DNA of 64,000 nucleotides, from the NCBI GenBank assembly GCA_038252255.1, contig JBBSAM010000005.1, positions 62,001 to 126,000 of the forward strand, given 5' to 3'. This DNA comes from Chersky-806 sp038252255. Lineage in GTDB: Bacteria > Actinomycetota > Acidimicrobiia > IMCC26256 > JAENVU01. The notes below the pieces were generated by a model, which saw only the letters and a program-made list of their open reading frames with translations, did not search any database and was not told the origin of the DNA. Both the position numbers and the translations under genes were made by a program. Positions 33,544 through 42,583 of this stretch are shown here, one piece after another. Each line of letters opens with the position of its first letter. The first letter of the stretch is position 1.

Positions 33544-34794
33544 ATGAGTAAGAGCGGGCACCGAGGTTTCGTCGACGAGGCGCAGCTCAACGTGCGCGGC
33601 GGCGACGGCGGCGCCGGGTGTGTCTCGATGCGGCGGGAAGCGCACGTCCCGAAGGGGGGTCCCGACGGCGGGGACGGAGGCAAGGGCGGCGACGTCTGGC
33701 TGAAGGCCGACCGCAACGTCGCGTCGCTGCTCGCGTTCCGCGATCACCCGCACCGCAAGGCGAAGTCCGGCACCCACGGCTCCGGGAACCAGCGCCACGG
33801 TGCGAGCGGCGAGGACCTCATCGTCCACGTGCCCGAAGGCACGACGATCAGGAACCATGAGACGCACGAGATCGTCGCCGACCTCATCAAGCACGGTGAC
33901 ACCTGGCTCGCCGCCCGCGGCGGCCGGGGCGGGCGGGGCAACACCCGTTTCCTCTCGAACGCGCGTCGCGCCCCGAGCTTCGCCGAGCAGGGTGAGTACG
34001 GCGAGCAGCAGTGGCTCGACCTCGAGCTGCGGCTCATGGCCGACGCCGCCCTCGTGGGCTTCCCCAACTCGGGCAAGTCGACGCTGATCTCGACGGTGAG
34101 CGCCGCCAAGCCGAAGATCGCCAACTACCCCTTCACCACGCTCGAGCCGAACCTGGGCGTCGTGCGCTTCCAGGACCACGAGTTCGTCGTCGCCGACATC
34201 CCGGGGCTGATCGAAGGGGCGGCGGAAGGCAAGGGTCTCGGTCACCAGTTCCTGCGCCACGTCGAGCGGGCCCGGGTCCTCGTGGTGCTGCTCGACCTCG
34301 CACCCATGGACGACCGCAGCCCGCAGGAGCAGGAGCGCATCCTGCTCGACGAGCTGCGCCGCTACCGGCCCGAGCTGCTCGGGCGGCCGCGGATCGTCGT
34401 GGGCACCAAGACCGATGTTGCGACGCATGAGTACGACGGCCTCTGCATCTCCGCCGTCGCGCACCAGGGTCTCGACGAGCTGCTCGGCCGGCTCGGCACC
34501 CTGATCGACGAGGCGCGCAACGTCGAGCCCGAGCCCGCACCGTTCGTCGTGTACCGCCCCGAGGAAGAGGGCTTCGTCGTGCGGCGCGACGACGACGGTG
34601 CCTGGCGGATCAGCGGTCGCTCGGCCGAGCGGGTCGTCGCGGTCGCGGATCTCACCAACGAGGAAGCGCTGTCGTACGTGCAGGAACGGTTCCGGCGGAT
34701 GGGCGTGGAGAAGGCGCTGGCCAAGGCGGGCGCGCAGGAAGGTGATCTGGTGCGCGTCGGGCCGGTCGAGCTCGAGTACGTCGAAGGCCTCTGA
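33544..34794 (+). CDS. obgE: Obg-family GTPase
   Basis: The product is 416 aa in three parts: the Gly-rich Obg domain (1-160, GGDGGAGCVSMRREAHVPKGGPDGG in spaced Gly runs), the G domain with G1 at 172-179 (GFPNSGKS), DIPGLIEGA and GTKTD, and a C-terminal OCT domain. It is a 50S assembly factor that also responds to (p)ppGpp. proB starts 1 bp after its stop. Confidence 0.97.
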   Translation: MSKSGHRGFVDEAQLNVRGGDGGAGCVSMRREAHVPKGGPDGGDGGKGGDVWLKADRNVASLLAFRDHPHRKAKSGTHGSGNQRHGASGEDLIVHVPEGTTIRNHETHEIVADLIKHGDTWLAARGGRGGRGNTRFLSNARRAPSFAEQGEYGEQQWLDLELRLMADAALVGFPNSGKSTLISTVSAAKPKIANYPFTTLEPNLGVVRFQDHEFVVADIPGLIEGAAEGKGLGHQFLRHVERARVLVVLLDLAPMDDRSPQEQERILLDELRRYRPELLGRPRIVVGTKTDVATHEYDGLCISAVAHQGLDELLGRLGTLIDEARNVEPEPAPFVVYRPEEEGFVVRRDDDGAWRISGRSAERVVAVADLTNEEALSYVQERFRRMGVEKALAKAGAQEGDLVRVGPVELEYVEGL

Positions 34795-34795
34795 C

Positions 34796-35881
34796 GTGCT
34801 CGCGGTGGTGAAGGTCGGTTCGTCGTCGGTCACGTCGGACGCGGGCGAGATCGACGACGCGGCCCTCCGCAAGCTGTGCTCGGAGCTGGTGGCGGCCCGC
34901 CGCGCGGGTCACCACGTGCTGCTCGTGTGCTCGGGCGCGATCTCGGCCGGATTGCCGGCCCTCGGTCTCGGACGCCGGCCGACCGACATCGGCACGCTGC
35001 AGGCACTTGCCGCGGTCGGCCAGCCGCGTCTGATGGAACGGTTCGGGGCGATCCTCGCCGAGGAGCAGGTCGTCGTCGGTCAGGTCCTGGTCACGCCGTT
35101 CGACTTCGGGCACCGGACCCAGTACCTGCACGCGCGTGAGACGTTGCGCCGCCTGCTCGAGCTGGGTGTGCTCCCGGTCGTGAACGAGAACGACACGGTG
35201 GCCGACGACGAGATCCGCTACGGCGACAACGATCGCATCGCCGCACTGGTCGCGAACATGGTCCATGCCGAGGTGCTCGTGCTCCTGACCGACACCGCGG
35301 GTTTGTTCACCGCCGATCCGCGCCTCGACTCCGACGCCTCGCTGATCGAGGAGATCGCGGCGGTGGACGAGGCGCTCGAAGCCGTGGCGGGTGGCACCGG
35401 CTCGGCGCGGGGGAGCGGGGGCATGGCGAGCAAGCTCGCTGCGGCCAAGATCGCCTCCTGGTCGGGGGTCCGTGCGGTGATCGCGGGGGCGGACGAGCCG
35501 GGCGTGGTCATGGATGCCCTGGCCGGCAAGCCCGTCGGGACCGTCGTGCAGCCCCACGCCGGACGCCTCCCGAGCCGCAAGCTCTGGATCGCGTTCGCGG
35601 TGGGCGCGGCCGGGCGGGTGGTCGTCGACGACGGGGCGCGCCGCGCGTTGGTGTCACAGGGGCGGTCGCTCCTGGCCGCAGGCGTGCGTGGCGTCGAGGG
35701 TGAGTTCGACGCCGACGACGCCGTCGAGGTCGTCGGCGAAGATGGCCGCCCGTTCGCCAAGGGGCTCGTGCGCTATCCCGCGGCCCGCTTGCGCGCGGTC
35801 GCGGGGTTGCGCTCCGGTGACTTGCCGGACGGCGCGCCGGCCGAGGTCATTCATCGCGACGACCTCGTCGTGCTCGCGTAG
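34796..35881 (+). CDS. proB: Glutamate 5-kinase
   Basis: The product is 361 aa. An amino-acid kinase domain (VVKVGSSSVTS; LLVCSGAISAG; VVNENDTVADDEIRYGDND; GGMASKLAAAKIA) is followed by a C-terminal PUA domain (about 275-355). It phosphorylates glutamate in the first step of proline synthesis. I chose the GTG at 34796, right after the obgE stop; an earlier frame start at 34598 lies inside obgE. proA is 366 bp downstream with its own regulatory region. Confidence 0.95.
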   Translation: MLAVVKVGSSSVTSDAGEIDDAALRKLCSELVAARRAGHHVLLVCSGAISAGLPALGLGRRPTDIGTLQALAAVGQPRLMERFGAILAEEQVVVGQVLVTPFDFGHRTQYLHARETLRRLLELGVLPVVNENDTVADDEIRYGDNDRIAALVANMVHAEVLVLLTDTAGLFTADPRLDSDASLIEEIAAVDEALEAVAGGTGSARGSGGMASKLAAAKIASWSGVRAVIAGADEPGVVMDALAGKPVGTVVQPHAGRLPSRKLWIAFAVGAAGRVVVDDGARRALVSQGRSLLAAGVRGVEGEFDADDAVEVVGEDGRPFAKGLVRYPAARLRAVAGLRSGDLPDGAPAEVIHRDDLVVLA

Positions 35882-35977
35882 CTGATCGTCCGTCGTCACG
35901 GCGGTTCCGGCGAGGACCGGACGCGATTCGCATGCAGCCGACCGCCAGCCACCCGGAGATCTTCTGAAGGCAGACGC

Positions 35978-36019
35978 GAGCGGGGCCGCAGCGACTGTGT
36001 CAGCTGCGACCCCGCGCTC
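35978..36019. terminator. Strong stem-loop downstream of proB
   Basis: The segments CGCAGC/GCTGCG and GGGG/CCCC pair with one mismatch between them and GAGC/GCTC extends the stem with a bulge, round loop GACTGTGTCA. It sits about 100 bp after the proB stop. No U-run follows, so it may be a terminator-like hairpin or part of the proA leader region. Confidence 0.4.
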
Positions 36020-36121
36020 CCCGACCTGCTGTGGGCCCGGTTACCCGTCTCCGCCCATTCCGTGCGATCCGGGTTCTTTCCGGGCCCTCCCCCCGTACCA
36101 GCAGGTGAGAACCACGCACAG

Positions 36122-36137
36122 TGTGACCTAGGCCACA
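36122..36137. promoter_or_regulatory. CRP/GlxR-type operator candidate
   Basis: TGTGACCTAGGCCACA fits TGTGA-N6-TCACA with a single mismatch (C for T). It lies about 110-125 bp before proA. A CRP-family regulator would be expected to bind; none is encoded in the window. Confidence 0.4.
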
Positions 36138-36163
36138 AGAGAAGGCAACTACTTCCTTCTCTT
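36137..36163. promoter_or_regulatory. Hairpin upstream of proA
   Basis: AAGAGAAGG (36137-36145) and CCTTCTCTT (36155-36163) are perfect complements with a 9-nt loop. The sequence is unusually A/T-rich for this genome. Its role is unknown. Confidence 0.4.
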
Positions 36164-36214
36164 CGACCGTGCTCCCGTCACGCTCCGAGGTTCTGCGGCG
36201 CCGAAATCTCAGGA

Positions 36215-36241
36215 CTTGACCGAGCGGTCAAGGATTACACT
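36215..36241 (+). promoter_or_regulatory. Palindromic operator and -10 of proA
   Basis: CTTGACC-GAGC-GGTCAAG (36215-36232) is a perfect 7-bp inverted repeat. Directly after it TACACT (36236-36241) ends 6 nt before the ATG. A bound protein would cover the promoter. The rest of the 366-bp proB-proA gap (35882-36247) holds only the hairpins and CRP-like site listed here. Confidence 0.5.
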
Positions 36242-36247
36242 CGGCCC

Positions 36248-37501
36248 ATGCCTGCTGCTGCCGTGACCGATCTGGGTCGCCGGGCGCAGCGGGCGGCGCG
36301 GGTCCTGGCGACGGCGTCCACCGGGGCCAAGGACGCCGGGCTCCTGGCCGCAGCCGAGGTGCTGGAGCAGCGGGCGCCGGAGGTGCTGGGCGCCAACCGG
36401 GCCGATCTGGATGCCGCGGCCGCAGCCGGGATCGAAGCCGGCCCCTTCGATCGGCTGCGCCTGACCGACGCCCGGATCGGGGCCATGGCCGCCGGCCTGC
36501 GCCAGGTCGCCACGCTGCCCGACCCCGTCGGGGAGATCCTCGACGGCTGGCGGCGGCCGAACGGGCTCGAGATCCAACGGGTCCGGGTACCCCTCGGGGT
36601 GGTGGCGATCATCTACGAGAACCGCCCGAACGTCACGTCGGACGCCGCGGGCCTGTGCCTCAAGTCGGGGAACGCCGCGCTGCTGCGCGGCAGCGGCACG
36701 GCACTGCGCTCCAACCTGGCCGTCGCGGGCGCGCTGCGCGAGGGGTTCGCGAAGGCGGGATTGCCCGAAGACGCGCTCGTGCTCGTGGACGACGTCTCGC
36801 ACGAGACCGCGGTCGAGGTGATGCAGCTCACGGACTACGTCGACTGCCTCATCCCCCGCGGCGGTCCGGCGCTCATCCGCAGCGTCCGCGAGAACGCCAC
36901 TGTCCCGGTCATCATCGATGGTGACGGCAACTGCCACGTGTACGTGGACGCGGCCGCGGATCTCGACACGGCGCTGGACATCGTGGTCAACGCCAAGACG
37001 CAGCGGCCCAGCGTGTGCAACGCGGCCGAGTCGCTCGTGGTGCACGAAGCCGTCGCCGATGCGTTCCTGCCCCGGGTCTGCGCGGCGCTGACCGCGGAAG
37101 GCGTGGAGCTGCGCGGGGATGCAGGGGCCCGCCGACGAGTCGCGAACATGGGCGTCGCAACCGATGACGACTTCGGGCGCGAGTTCTCGGCTCTGGTGCT
37201 CAGCATCGCGACCGTGCCGACCCTCGACGCGGCCATCGATCACGTGAACCGGTTCGGGACCGGGCACACCGAGGCGATTCTCACGGGTGATCTCACGGCG
37301 GCCCGCCGGTTCACGCACGAGGTGGATGCCGCGGTGGTCGTGGTGAACGCCTCCACGCGGTTCACCGATGGTGAGGAGTTCGGCTTCGGCGCCGAGATCG
37401 GGATCTCGACCCAGAAGCTGCACGCGCGCGGCCCGATGGGACTGCGGGAGCTGACGACGTACAAATACGTCGTCTGGGGCGACGGACAGGTGAGGACTTA
37501 G
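36248..37501 (+). CDS. proA: Gamma-glutamyl phosphate reductase
   Basis: The product is 417 aa, of the ALDH fold. The catalytic Cys is in QRPSVCNAAESLVV and the NADPH-binding region includes IYENRPNVTSDAAGLCLKSGNAALLRGS. It reduces glutamyl-5-phosphate to the semialdehyde, the second step of proline synthesis. The ATG at 36248 is 6 nt after a TACACT -10; a longer reading from 36062 runs through the promoter and hairpin and is rejected. The next gene begins on the base after the stop. Confidence 0.95.
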   Translation: MPAAAVTDLGRRAQRAARVLATASTGAKDAGLLAAAEVLEQRAPEVLGANRADLDAAAAAGIEAGPFDRLRLTDARIGAMAAGLRQVATLPDPVGEILDGWRRPNGLEIQRVRVPLGVVAIIYENRPNVTSDAAGLCLKSGNAALLRGSGTALRSNLAVAGALREGFAKAGLPEDALVLVDDVSHETAVEVMQLTDYVDCLIPRGGPALIRSVRENATVPVIIDGDGNCHVYVDAAADLDTALDIVVNAKTQRPSVCNAAESLVVHEAVADAFLPRVCAALTAEGVELRGDAGARRRVANMGVATDDDFGREFSALVLSIATVPTLDAAIDHVNRFGTGHTEAILTGDLTAARRFTHEVDAAVVVVNASTRFTDGEEFGFGAEIGISTQKLHARGPMGLRELTTYKYVVWGDGQVRT

Positions 37502-38404
37502 GTGGCCGAGCGTTTCAAGTCAGTCGACGACGTGGTCGAGCGCCTCCGCGGCGCGGACTACCTCGCGGATACCGGCATCGCGGGCGTCGTGTACCTCGCC
37601 GACCGGTTGGAGAAGCCGGTGCTCGTCGAGGGTCCGGCGGGGGTGGGCAAGACGGAGCTGGCCAAGGCGATCGCCGAGGTCACCGGCTCGCGGCTCATCC
37701 GGCTGCAGTGCTACGAGGGTCTGGACGAGTCCAAGGCGCTGTACGAGTGGAACTACAAGAAGCAGCTGCTGCGCATCCAGGCGGACCGTGAGCACGAGAC
37801 GGACTGGGCCACGGTGGAGTCGGACATCTTCGCGGAGCCGTTTCTGCTCACGCGGCCACTGCTCGAGGCGATCCGCGCGGACGAGCCGATTGTGCTGCTC
37901 ATCGACGAGGTCGACCGGGTGGAGATCGAGACCGAGGCTCTGTTGCTCGAGGTGCTCTCGGACTTCCAGGTCTCGATCCCGGAGCTCGGGACGATCGTCG
38001 GGAAGCAACGCCCGATCGTGGTGCTCACGTCGAACAACACGCGCGAGCTGTCCGAGGCGCTGAAGCGGCGCTGCCTCTACCTCCACATCGACTACCCCGA
38101 TCTCGAGCGCGAGAAGGAGATCGTGCGGGTGCGGGTGCCGGAGATCGACGAGGCACTCGCGGAGCAGATCGCGCAGGTGGTGCGTTCGATCCGGGCGCTG
38201 GACCTGAAGAAGGCCCCGTCGATCTCGGAGACGATCGACTGGGCCCGTACGCTCCTGTACCTCGGGCACGGCGCGGTCGACCCGCAGGTGATCGGCGAGA
38301 CGTTGCACGTCTTGCTGAAGTACCAGACCGACATCGCGAAGGCCCGCAAGGAGCTGGTCGAGCAGCCGAAGGTGGGCCCAGGTCTCCCGGCATCCCGGGG
38401 ATGA
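37502..38404 (+). CDS. MoxR-family AAA+ ATPase (CoxD-like)
   Basis: The product is 300 aa. Walker A is at 44-51 (GPAGVGKT) and Walker B is VLLIDEVDR; sensor LTSNNTRELS and the RCLYLHIDYP segment are typical of MoxR/CoxD ATPases. These chaperone-like ATPases work with a VWA-domain partner to insert metal or mature an enzyme. The partner gene follows after 10 bp. No CO dehydrogenase genes are nearby, so the client is unknown. It abuts proA without a gap. Confidence 0.88.
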   Translation: MAERFKSVDDVVERLRGADYLADTGIAGVVYLADRLEKPVLVEGPAGVGKTELAKAIAEVTGSRLIRLQCYEGLDESKALYEWNYKKQLLRIQADREHETDWATVESDIFAEPFLLTRPLLEAIRADEPIVLLIDEVDRVEIETEALLLEVLSDFQVSIPELGTIVGKQRPIVVLTSNNTRELSEALKRRCLYLHIDYPDLEREKEIVRVRVPEIDEALAEQIAQVVRSIRALDLKKAPSISETIDWARTLLYLGHGAVDPQVIGETLHVLLKYQTDIAKARKELVEQPKVGPGLPASRG

Positions 38405-38414
38405 CTCGCGTGCG

Positions 38415-39938
38415 ATGCACTTCGAGAAGCTGACGGACGCAATGGCCCGGAACCAGATCGAGGTCGCGTCGGGCGTGGGCAGCGGCGTCATGCTCGACGT
38501 GCTGCAGGGATTCGTCCACGAGCTGCGCGCCGCGGGGCTCCCGGTCTCGATGACCGAGAACCTGGACGCGATGCGCGGGGTCGAGCAGATCCCGCTCACC
38601 GAGCGCGAGGCGTTCCGCGAGGTGCTCGCGGCCACATTGGTGAAGAGCTTCCGCCACCGCCGCGCGTTCGACACGGTGTTCGACGTCTACTTCTCGCTGT
38701 ACACGGGCGGGGTGGACGGTGACGGCGAGCCGGGCTCCGAGATGGGCCAGGCGGACGAGCAGGGCGGGATCCCGGGCCAGCAGGGCAGCGGGGGGTCGGG
38801 CGAGGGAATGAGCAACGAGGAGCTCGCCGAGATGCTCCTCAACGCGCTCATGAACATGGACCAGGACCAGCTCCGCCAGATCGCGGCGATGGCCGTGACG
38901 CGCTTTGCCGGGATGGAGCCCGGGCGCCCGGTGGGCGGGACCTACTACCTGTACCGAACGCTCCGTCAGCTCGACTACGACGGTCTGGCCGCGCGGCTGA
39001 TGGAGCGCGCGCAGCAACAGGGACAGGGCCAGGGTGAGGGAGAAGGCGACGAGGGTGATCTCCAGGCCCGGTTCGCGCGCGACGAGTACGAGGCTCGCCT
39101 CCGTGAGCTGCGGGACATGATCGAGGCGGAGATCCGGCGCCGGCTCGTCGCCGATCGCGGGGTCGAGGCGATGGCGCGCACGCTGCGTAAGCCGCTCCCC
39201 GAGGACATCGACTTCATGCATGCGTCGCGCGAGGAGATGCAGCAGCTGCAGCGCGCAATCGAGCCGCTCACCCGCGCGCTCGCGGCCCGCCTGGCCCAGC
39301 GACGCAAGCGCAAGAACCGCGGACACCTTGACTTCCGCTCGACGGTCCGCCACTCACTGTCGTACGGGGGTGTGCCGGCCGAGCCGAAGTTCAAGAGCCC
39401 GCGACCGTCCAAGCCTGAGATCATGGTGGTCGCCGACATCTCGGGCTCGGTCGCGAGCTTCGCCCGCTTCACGCTGCAGTTCGTCTACGCGATCGCGGGG
39501 CAGTTCTCGAAGGTGCGGTCGTGGGTGTTCATCGACGGCATCGACGAGGTCACGCGCTTCTTCCAGGAGTCCGACGAGCTCACCGAGGCGGTGCAACGGG
39601 TGAACACGGAGGCGGACGTCGTCTGGGTCGACGGCCACTCGGACTACGGGCACGCGTTCGAGGTCTTCCGGGACCGTCACCTCGCCGAGATCACGCCCAA
39701 GACCTCGATCATCCTGCTCGGCGACGCACGCAACAACTACCACGCCGCGCAGGCGTGGGTGTTGAAGGATCTGCGCCAGCGCGCGCGCAGGTTGTACTGG
39801 CTGAACCCCGAGCCGCGCGGCTACTGGGACACGGGCGACTCGATCGTCTCCGAGTACGGCGTGCACTGCGACGGCGTCTACGAATGTCGCAACCTGCGCC
39901 AGCTCCAGCGCTTCGTGACGGCCGTCGTCGAGCAGTAG
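38415..39938 (+). CDS. VWA-domain protein (CoxE-like), MoxR partner
   Basis: The product is up to 507 aa. Residues about 25-90 are the helical CoxE-type N-terminal region (VLQGFVHELRAAGLPVS, REAFREVLAATLV). A Gly/Gln/Glu-rich linker follows, then a C-terminal von Willebrand A domain with the metal-site motif DISGS near 341-345 and LGDARNNY. It should bind the MoxR ATPase and a client. The start may be the ATG at 38415 or later ATGs at 38442 or 38490; the family core starts only near residue 25. Confidence 0.82.
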   Translation: MHFEKLTDAMARNQIEVASGVGSGVMLDVLQGFVHELRAAGLPVSMTENLDAMRGVEQIPLTEREAFREVLAATLVKSFRHRRAFDTVFDVYFSLYTGGVDGDGEPGSEMGQADEQGGIPGQQGSGGSGEGMSNEELAEMLLNALMNMDQDQLRQIAAMAVTRFAGMEPGRPVGGTYYLYRTLRQLDYDGLAARLMERAQQQGQGQGEGEGDEGDLQARFARDEYEARLRELRDMIEAEIRRRLVADRGVEAMARTLRKPLPEDIDFMHASREEMQQLQRAIEPLTRALAARLAQRRKRKNRGHLDFRSTVRHSLSYGGVPAEPKFKSPRPSKPEIMVVADISGSVASFARFTLQFVYAIAGQFSKVRSWVFIDGIDEVTRFFQESDELTEAVQRVNTEADVVWVDGHSDYGHAFEVFRDRHLAEITPKTSIILLGDARNNYHAAQAWVLKDLRQRARRLYWLNPEPRGYWDTGDSIVSEYGVHCDGVYECRNLRQLQRFVTAVVEQ

Positions 39939-39949
39939 GTGGGTAGGGG

Positions 39950-40594
39950 TCAGCGGTCGAGGAGCTGCCAGGCGCGGTCGGCCACGCGGGCGAGCGCCAT
40001 CAGCTGGGCGCGTTCGCGGAGCCGGAAGGTCTGGCCGGCCCGCCCGACGAGCAGCACCGCCCCCAGGTGCTCGAGTGCGGCGACCGCCAGGTCCACCGGC
40101 CCGGCCGCACCGTCGGCGACGGATGGCGACGCCAGCGTGCCGCGGGCGAGCGCCTCGAGCTGATCCGCGGCGGGCGCGTCACCGGCGACCGCGAGCAGCG
40201 CGGCGTCGCAGATCAGCGCGCTCCACTCCGCGAGGAACTCGCGACGGGTCTGGGCCACGAGCCGCTCGGCGAGTGCCATCGTGCTCTCCGCCTCGCAGAG
40301 CTTCGCCGCGGACTCGAGCGCATCGAGGCGCGGGTCGGGGAAGCGGCCGACGATCCGCACCTCCTCGACCGAGGCTCCGTCGACCTCTTCCACCTCGCGG
40401 ACGAGGACCGAGAGCAGCTCGATGTCACCGAGGCGTACCGCGAACTCGTCGATGACGACACCCTCGCCGCGCTCCAGGACGTCGATGCCGACGATGTCGC
40501 CCCGCACCGCACCGATCCGAGAGGCCACGAGACCGAGCGCACCGGGCCGGTCCGGGAGCCAGACGCGCACGAGGACACTCGCTGCCTCACCCAT
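39950..40594 (-). CDS. ACT-domain protein
   Basis: The product is 214 aa. An N-terminal ACT domain (VLVRVWLPDRPGALGLVASRIGAV, then GDIVGIDVLERG) is followed by a helical, Ala/Leu-rich C-terminal half with no motif I recognise. ACT domains bind small ligands, often amino acids. A sensor or regulator of amino-acid metabolism is plausible. The ATG at 40594 is 6 nt from a TAAGGT -10 (40601-40606). It is divergent from nadD and convergent with the VWA gene, 11 bp apart. Confidence 0.75.
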   Translation of the reverse strand: MGEAASVLVRVWLPDRPGALGLVASRIGAVRGDIVGIDVLERGEGVVIDEFAVRLGDIELLSVLVREVEEVDGASVEEVRIVGRFPDPRLDALESAAKLCEAESTMALAERLVAQTRREFLAEWSALICDAALLAVAGDAPAADQLEALARGTLASPSVADGAAGPVDLAVAALEHLGAVLLVGRAGQTFRLRERAQLMALARVADRAWQLLDR

Positions 40595-40600
40595 CGCCCC

Positions 40601-40606
40601 ACCTTA
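40601..40606 (-). promoter_or_regulatory. -10 element (TAAGGT) of the ACT gene
   Basis: TAAGGT ends 6 nt before the ATG at 40594 on the minus strand, a leaderless arrangement. Confidence 0.45.
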
Positions 40607-40672
40607 CGGACTGCTGCAAATCGTCAGGGTTACGGCCCTGTGAACGGAATGCTCCCAGGAGTGTGACGGTCG

Positions 40673-40678
40673 TAGACT
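40673..40678 (+). promoter_or_regulatory. -10 element (TAGACT) of nadD
   Basis: TAGACT ends 6 nt before the nadD GTG. Together with the ACT promoter it shares a 90-bp divergent region. Confidence 0.5.
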
Positions 40679-40684
40679 TCGGAC

Positions 40685-41263
40685 GTGCCGGAGCGACTGG
40701 GGATCCTCGGTGGCACCTTCGACCCGGTCCATGTCGGCCACATCGTCGCCGCGGTCAACGTCCGAGCGGACCAGGGCCTCGATCGGGTGCTCGTGGTGCC
40801 GGCGGGGGATCCGTGGCAGAAGCGGGGCCTCGTCGTCGCCTCGCCGGAGCAGCGGCTCGCGATGGTCGAGCTCGCGTGCCACGGCCTCGAGGGGGTCGAA
40901 GCCTCACGGGTCGAGGTGGACGCCGCCGGGCCGTCGGTCACCGCGGACACCCTCGAGCGGCTGGCGGCCCCGGATCGCGAGCTCTCCCTCCTGCTCGGTG
41001 CGGACGCAGTCGCGAACATGCCGACGTGGCGGCGGCTCGAGGAGACCCGAGACCTCGCCCGGATCGTGGTCGTGGAACGCGCCGGGGAGCACGCAGATCC
41101 TCCCGGCCCGGGTTGGCGATTCGAGCACGTGACGATTCCCAGGCTCGACGTCTCGTCCTCGGACATCCGGGACCGCGTCGCCGCCGGCCGGCCGATCGAC
41201 GGCCTGACGGCGGCCGAAGTGGTGCAATTCATCCGGGAACACGACCTCTACACTCTCGGCTGA
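40685..41263 (+). CDS. nadD: Nicotinate-mononucleotide adenylyltransferase
   Basis: The product is 192 aa. The nucleotidyltransferase motif GGTFDPVHVGH is at 9-19 and the ISSTxIR-like VSSSDIRDRV near 157-166. It makes deamido-NAD. nadD with rsfS downstream is a conserved pair, here separated by a LytR_C protein. The GTG is leaderless. The stop overlaps the next ATG (TGATG). Confidence 0.95.
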   Translation: MPERLGILGGTFDPVHVGHIVAAVNVRADQGLDRVLVVPAGDPWQKRGLVVASPEQRLAMVELACHGLEGVEASRVEVDAAGPSVTADTLERLAAPDRELSLLLGADAVANMPTWRRLEETRDLARIVVVERAGEHADPPGPGWRFEHVTIPRLDVSSSDIRDRVAAGRPIDGLTAAEVVQFIREHDLYTLG

Positions 41264-42546
41264 TGGCGCAACCCACGGGCCGTACGGTTCTCGAAGAGCC
41301 GGACCCGGGCACCCGGCGCCAGCGGCGCCAGCCGGCCCGTCCGGCCCGGGCTCACCGGCGCGGCGCTCGGGCGGCCGGCAGCCCTCCCGGTCCCGAGGGC
41401 AAGCGACAGGAGCGCCGGCTCGCCGCGGAGCGGCGCACGTTCTGGCTCGTGATCGTGCCCGCGGTCGCGATCGCGCTGGCGTTGACAGTCGCCGTGGGTG
41501 CCGCGATCCGATCGAGTGACGACGGCGGGAATGGTGCCCGCCGCGGTGCGGGCGCCGGTACCGGGACGCGCGGAACCAACACGCTGCTGCTCTCGCATCG
41601 CGGAGCCGACGGCCGGGTGGACCTTCTCGTCCTTACGGGGACGAACCGCCGGAGCGCGGCGATCCTGCTCCTGCCCACGGCGACCCAGGTCGAGGTCCCC
41701 TCCTTGGGGCCGACGGCGCTCGCAGACGTTCCGAACGACGGCGGAGAGAGCCTGCTGCAGACGACGGTGGAGAACGTGCTCGGGGTCCGGATCACGAAGA
41801 CGCTCTCACTCGACGACGCTGGGTTGAGCGCGGCGCTCGGCAAAGCGGAGCCGATCCCGACGGAGCTGCATCGCGCGGTGGCGTTCGACGAGACCTCGGG
41901 CGAGGTGTTCGCCGCCGGCAGCACGCATCTGACGGCTTCGGACGCGACGCAGCTGCTCGTCCACTCGCAGCCGGGAAGCGAGCTGGATCGGCTCGTCACG
42001 GTCCAGGACGTCCTCGATGGTTGGCTCGGCCAGCTCCGCCACGCCCGGGTGGCTCGGGCGACGGTCCGGGCGGACCCGCAGCTCGCGGCGTTGGTGGCGG
42101 TGGCCCGATCGCAGGATCGTCGTACCGACAGCCTCCCGGTCGAGTCGGTGGCCACCGGTGGCCCCGAACGGTTCGAGCCGCGGCTCAAGGAAGTCGCTCG
42201 CTACGTGTCCGGAGCGTTCGCCAACGCCCGGCTCGCCGTCGGCACGAGCCGGCCGCGGGTCGAGATCCTCAACGGCACCGGCGCCGTCGGGCTGGCCCAG
42301 TCGATCGCCGGCCGCATCGTGCCTGCCGGTGGCCAGGTGACGCTCACGGGCAACGTGTCGAGCTTCGGGGTCGCGAGCACCCAGGTCGTGTACTACCGGG
42401 ACTCGGCCCGGGCGGACGCGCAGCGGCTGCTCGGCGCGCTGGGCTGTGGTGTGCTCAAGAAGGCCGATCGGGCCCTCGGTGTGGTCGACGTGACGATCGT
42501 GGCCGGGGCAGACTGCTACGGAACCGGCGACTCGCCCGGTACCTAG
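41263..42546 (+). CDS. LytR/CpsA/Psr-like membrane protein with LytR_C domain
   Basis: The product is 427 aa. A basic, Pro/Arg-rich cytoplasmic end (1-65) precedes one membrane helix (about 66-88). The outer part resembles a diverged LCP domain (TLLLSHRGADGRVDLLVLT, LLPTATQVEVP), and the usual Asp/Arg pyrophosphate-binding residues are not obvious. The C-terminal LytR_C domain is clear (VEILNGTGAVGLAQSIAGRI). LCP enzymes attach polymers to the wall; this one may be regulatory or inactive. It lies between nadD and rsfS, a position seen in actinobacteria. Confidence 0.78.
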   Translation: MAQPTGRTVLEEPDPGTRRQRRQPARPARAHRRGARAAGSPPGPEGKRQERRLAAERRTFWLVIVPAVAIALALTVAVGAAIRSSDDGGNGARRGAGAGTGTRGTNTLLLSHRGADGRVDLLVLTGTNRRSAAILLLPTATQVEVPSLGPTALADVPNDGGESLLQTTVENVLGVRITKTLSLDDAGLSAALGKAEPIPTELHRAVAFDETSGEVFAAGSTHLTASDATQLLVHSQPGSELDRLVTVQDVLDGWLGQLRHARVARATVRADPQLAALVAVARSQDRRTDSLPVESVATGGPERFEPRLKEVARYVSGAFANARLAVGTSRPRVEILNGTGAVGLAQSIAGRIVPAGGQVTLTGNVSSFGVASTQVVYYRDSARADAQRLLGALGCGVLKKADRALGVVDVTIVAGADCYGTGDSPGT

Positions 42547-42583
42547 CTCGGAAGGAAACCACCTGGACGCGAATCGACGGGCC

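Noticed and set aside
35882..36247. Riboswitch before proA
   Set aside because: Hairpins are present but no known aptamer core could be recognised, and the -10 lies 6 nt from the ATG, so these elements would not be in the proA mRNA.
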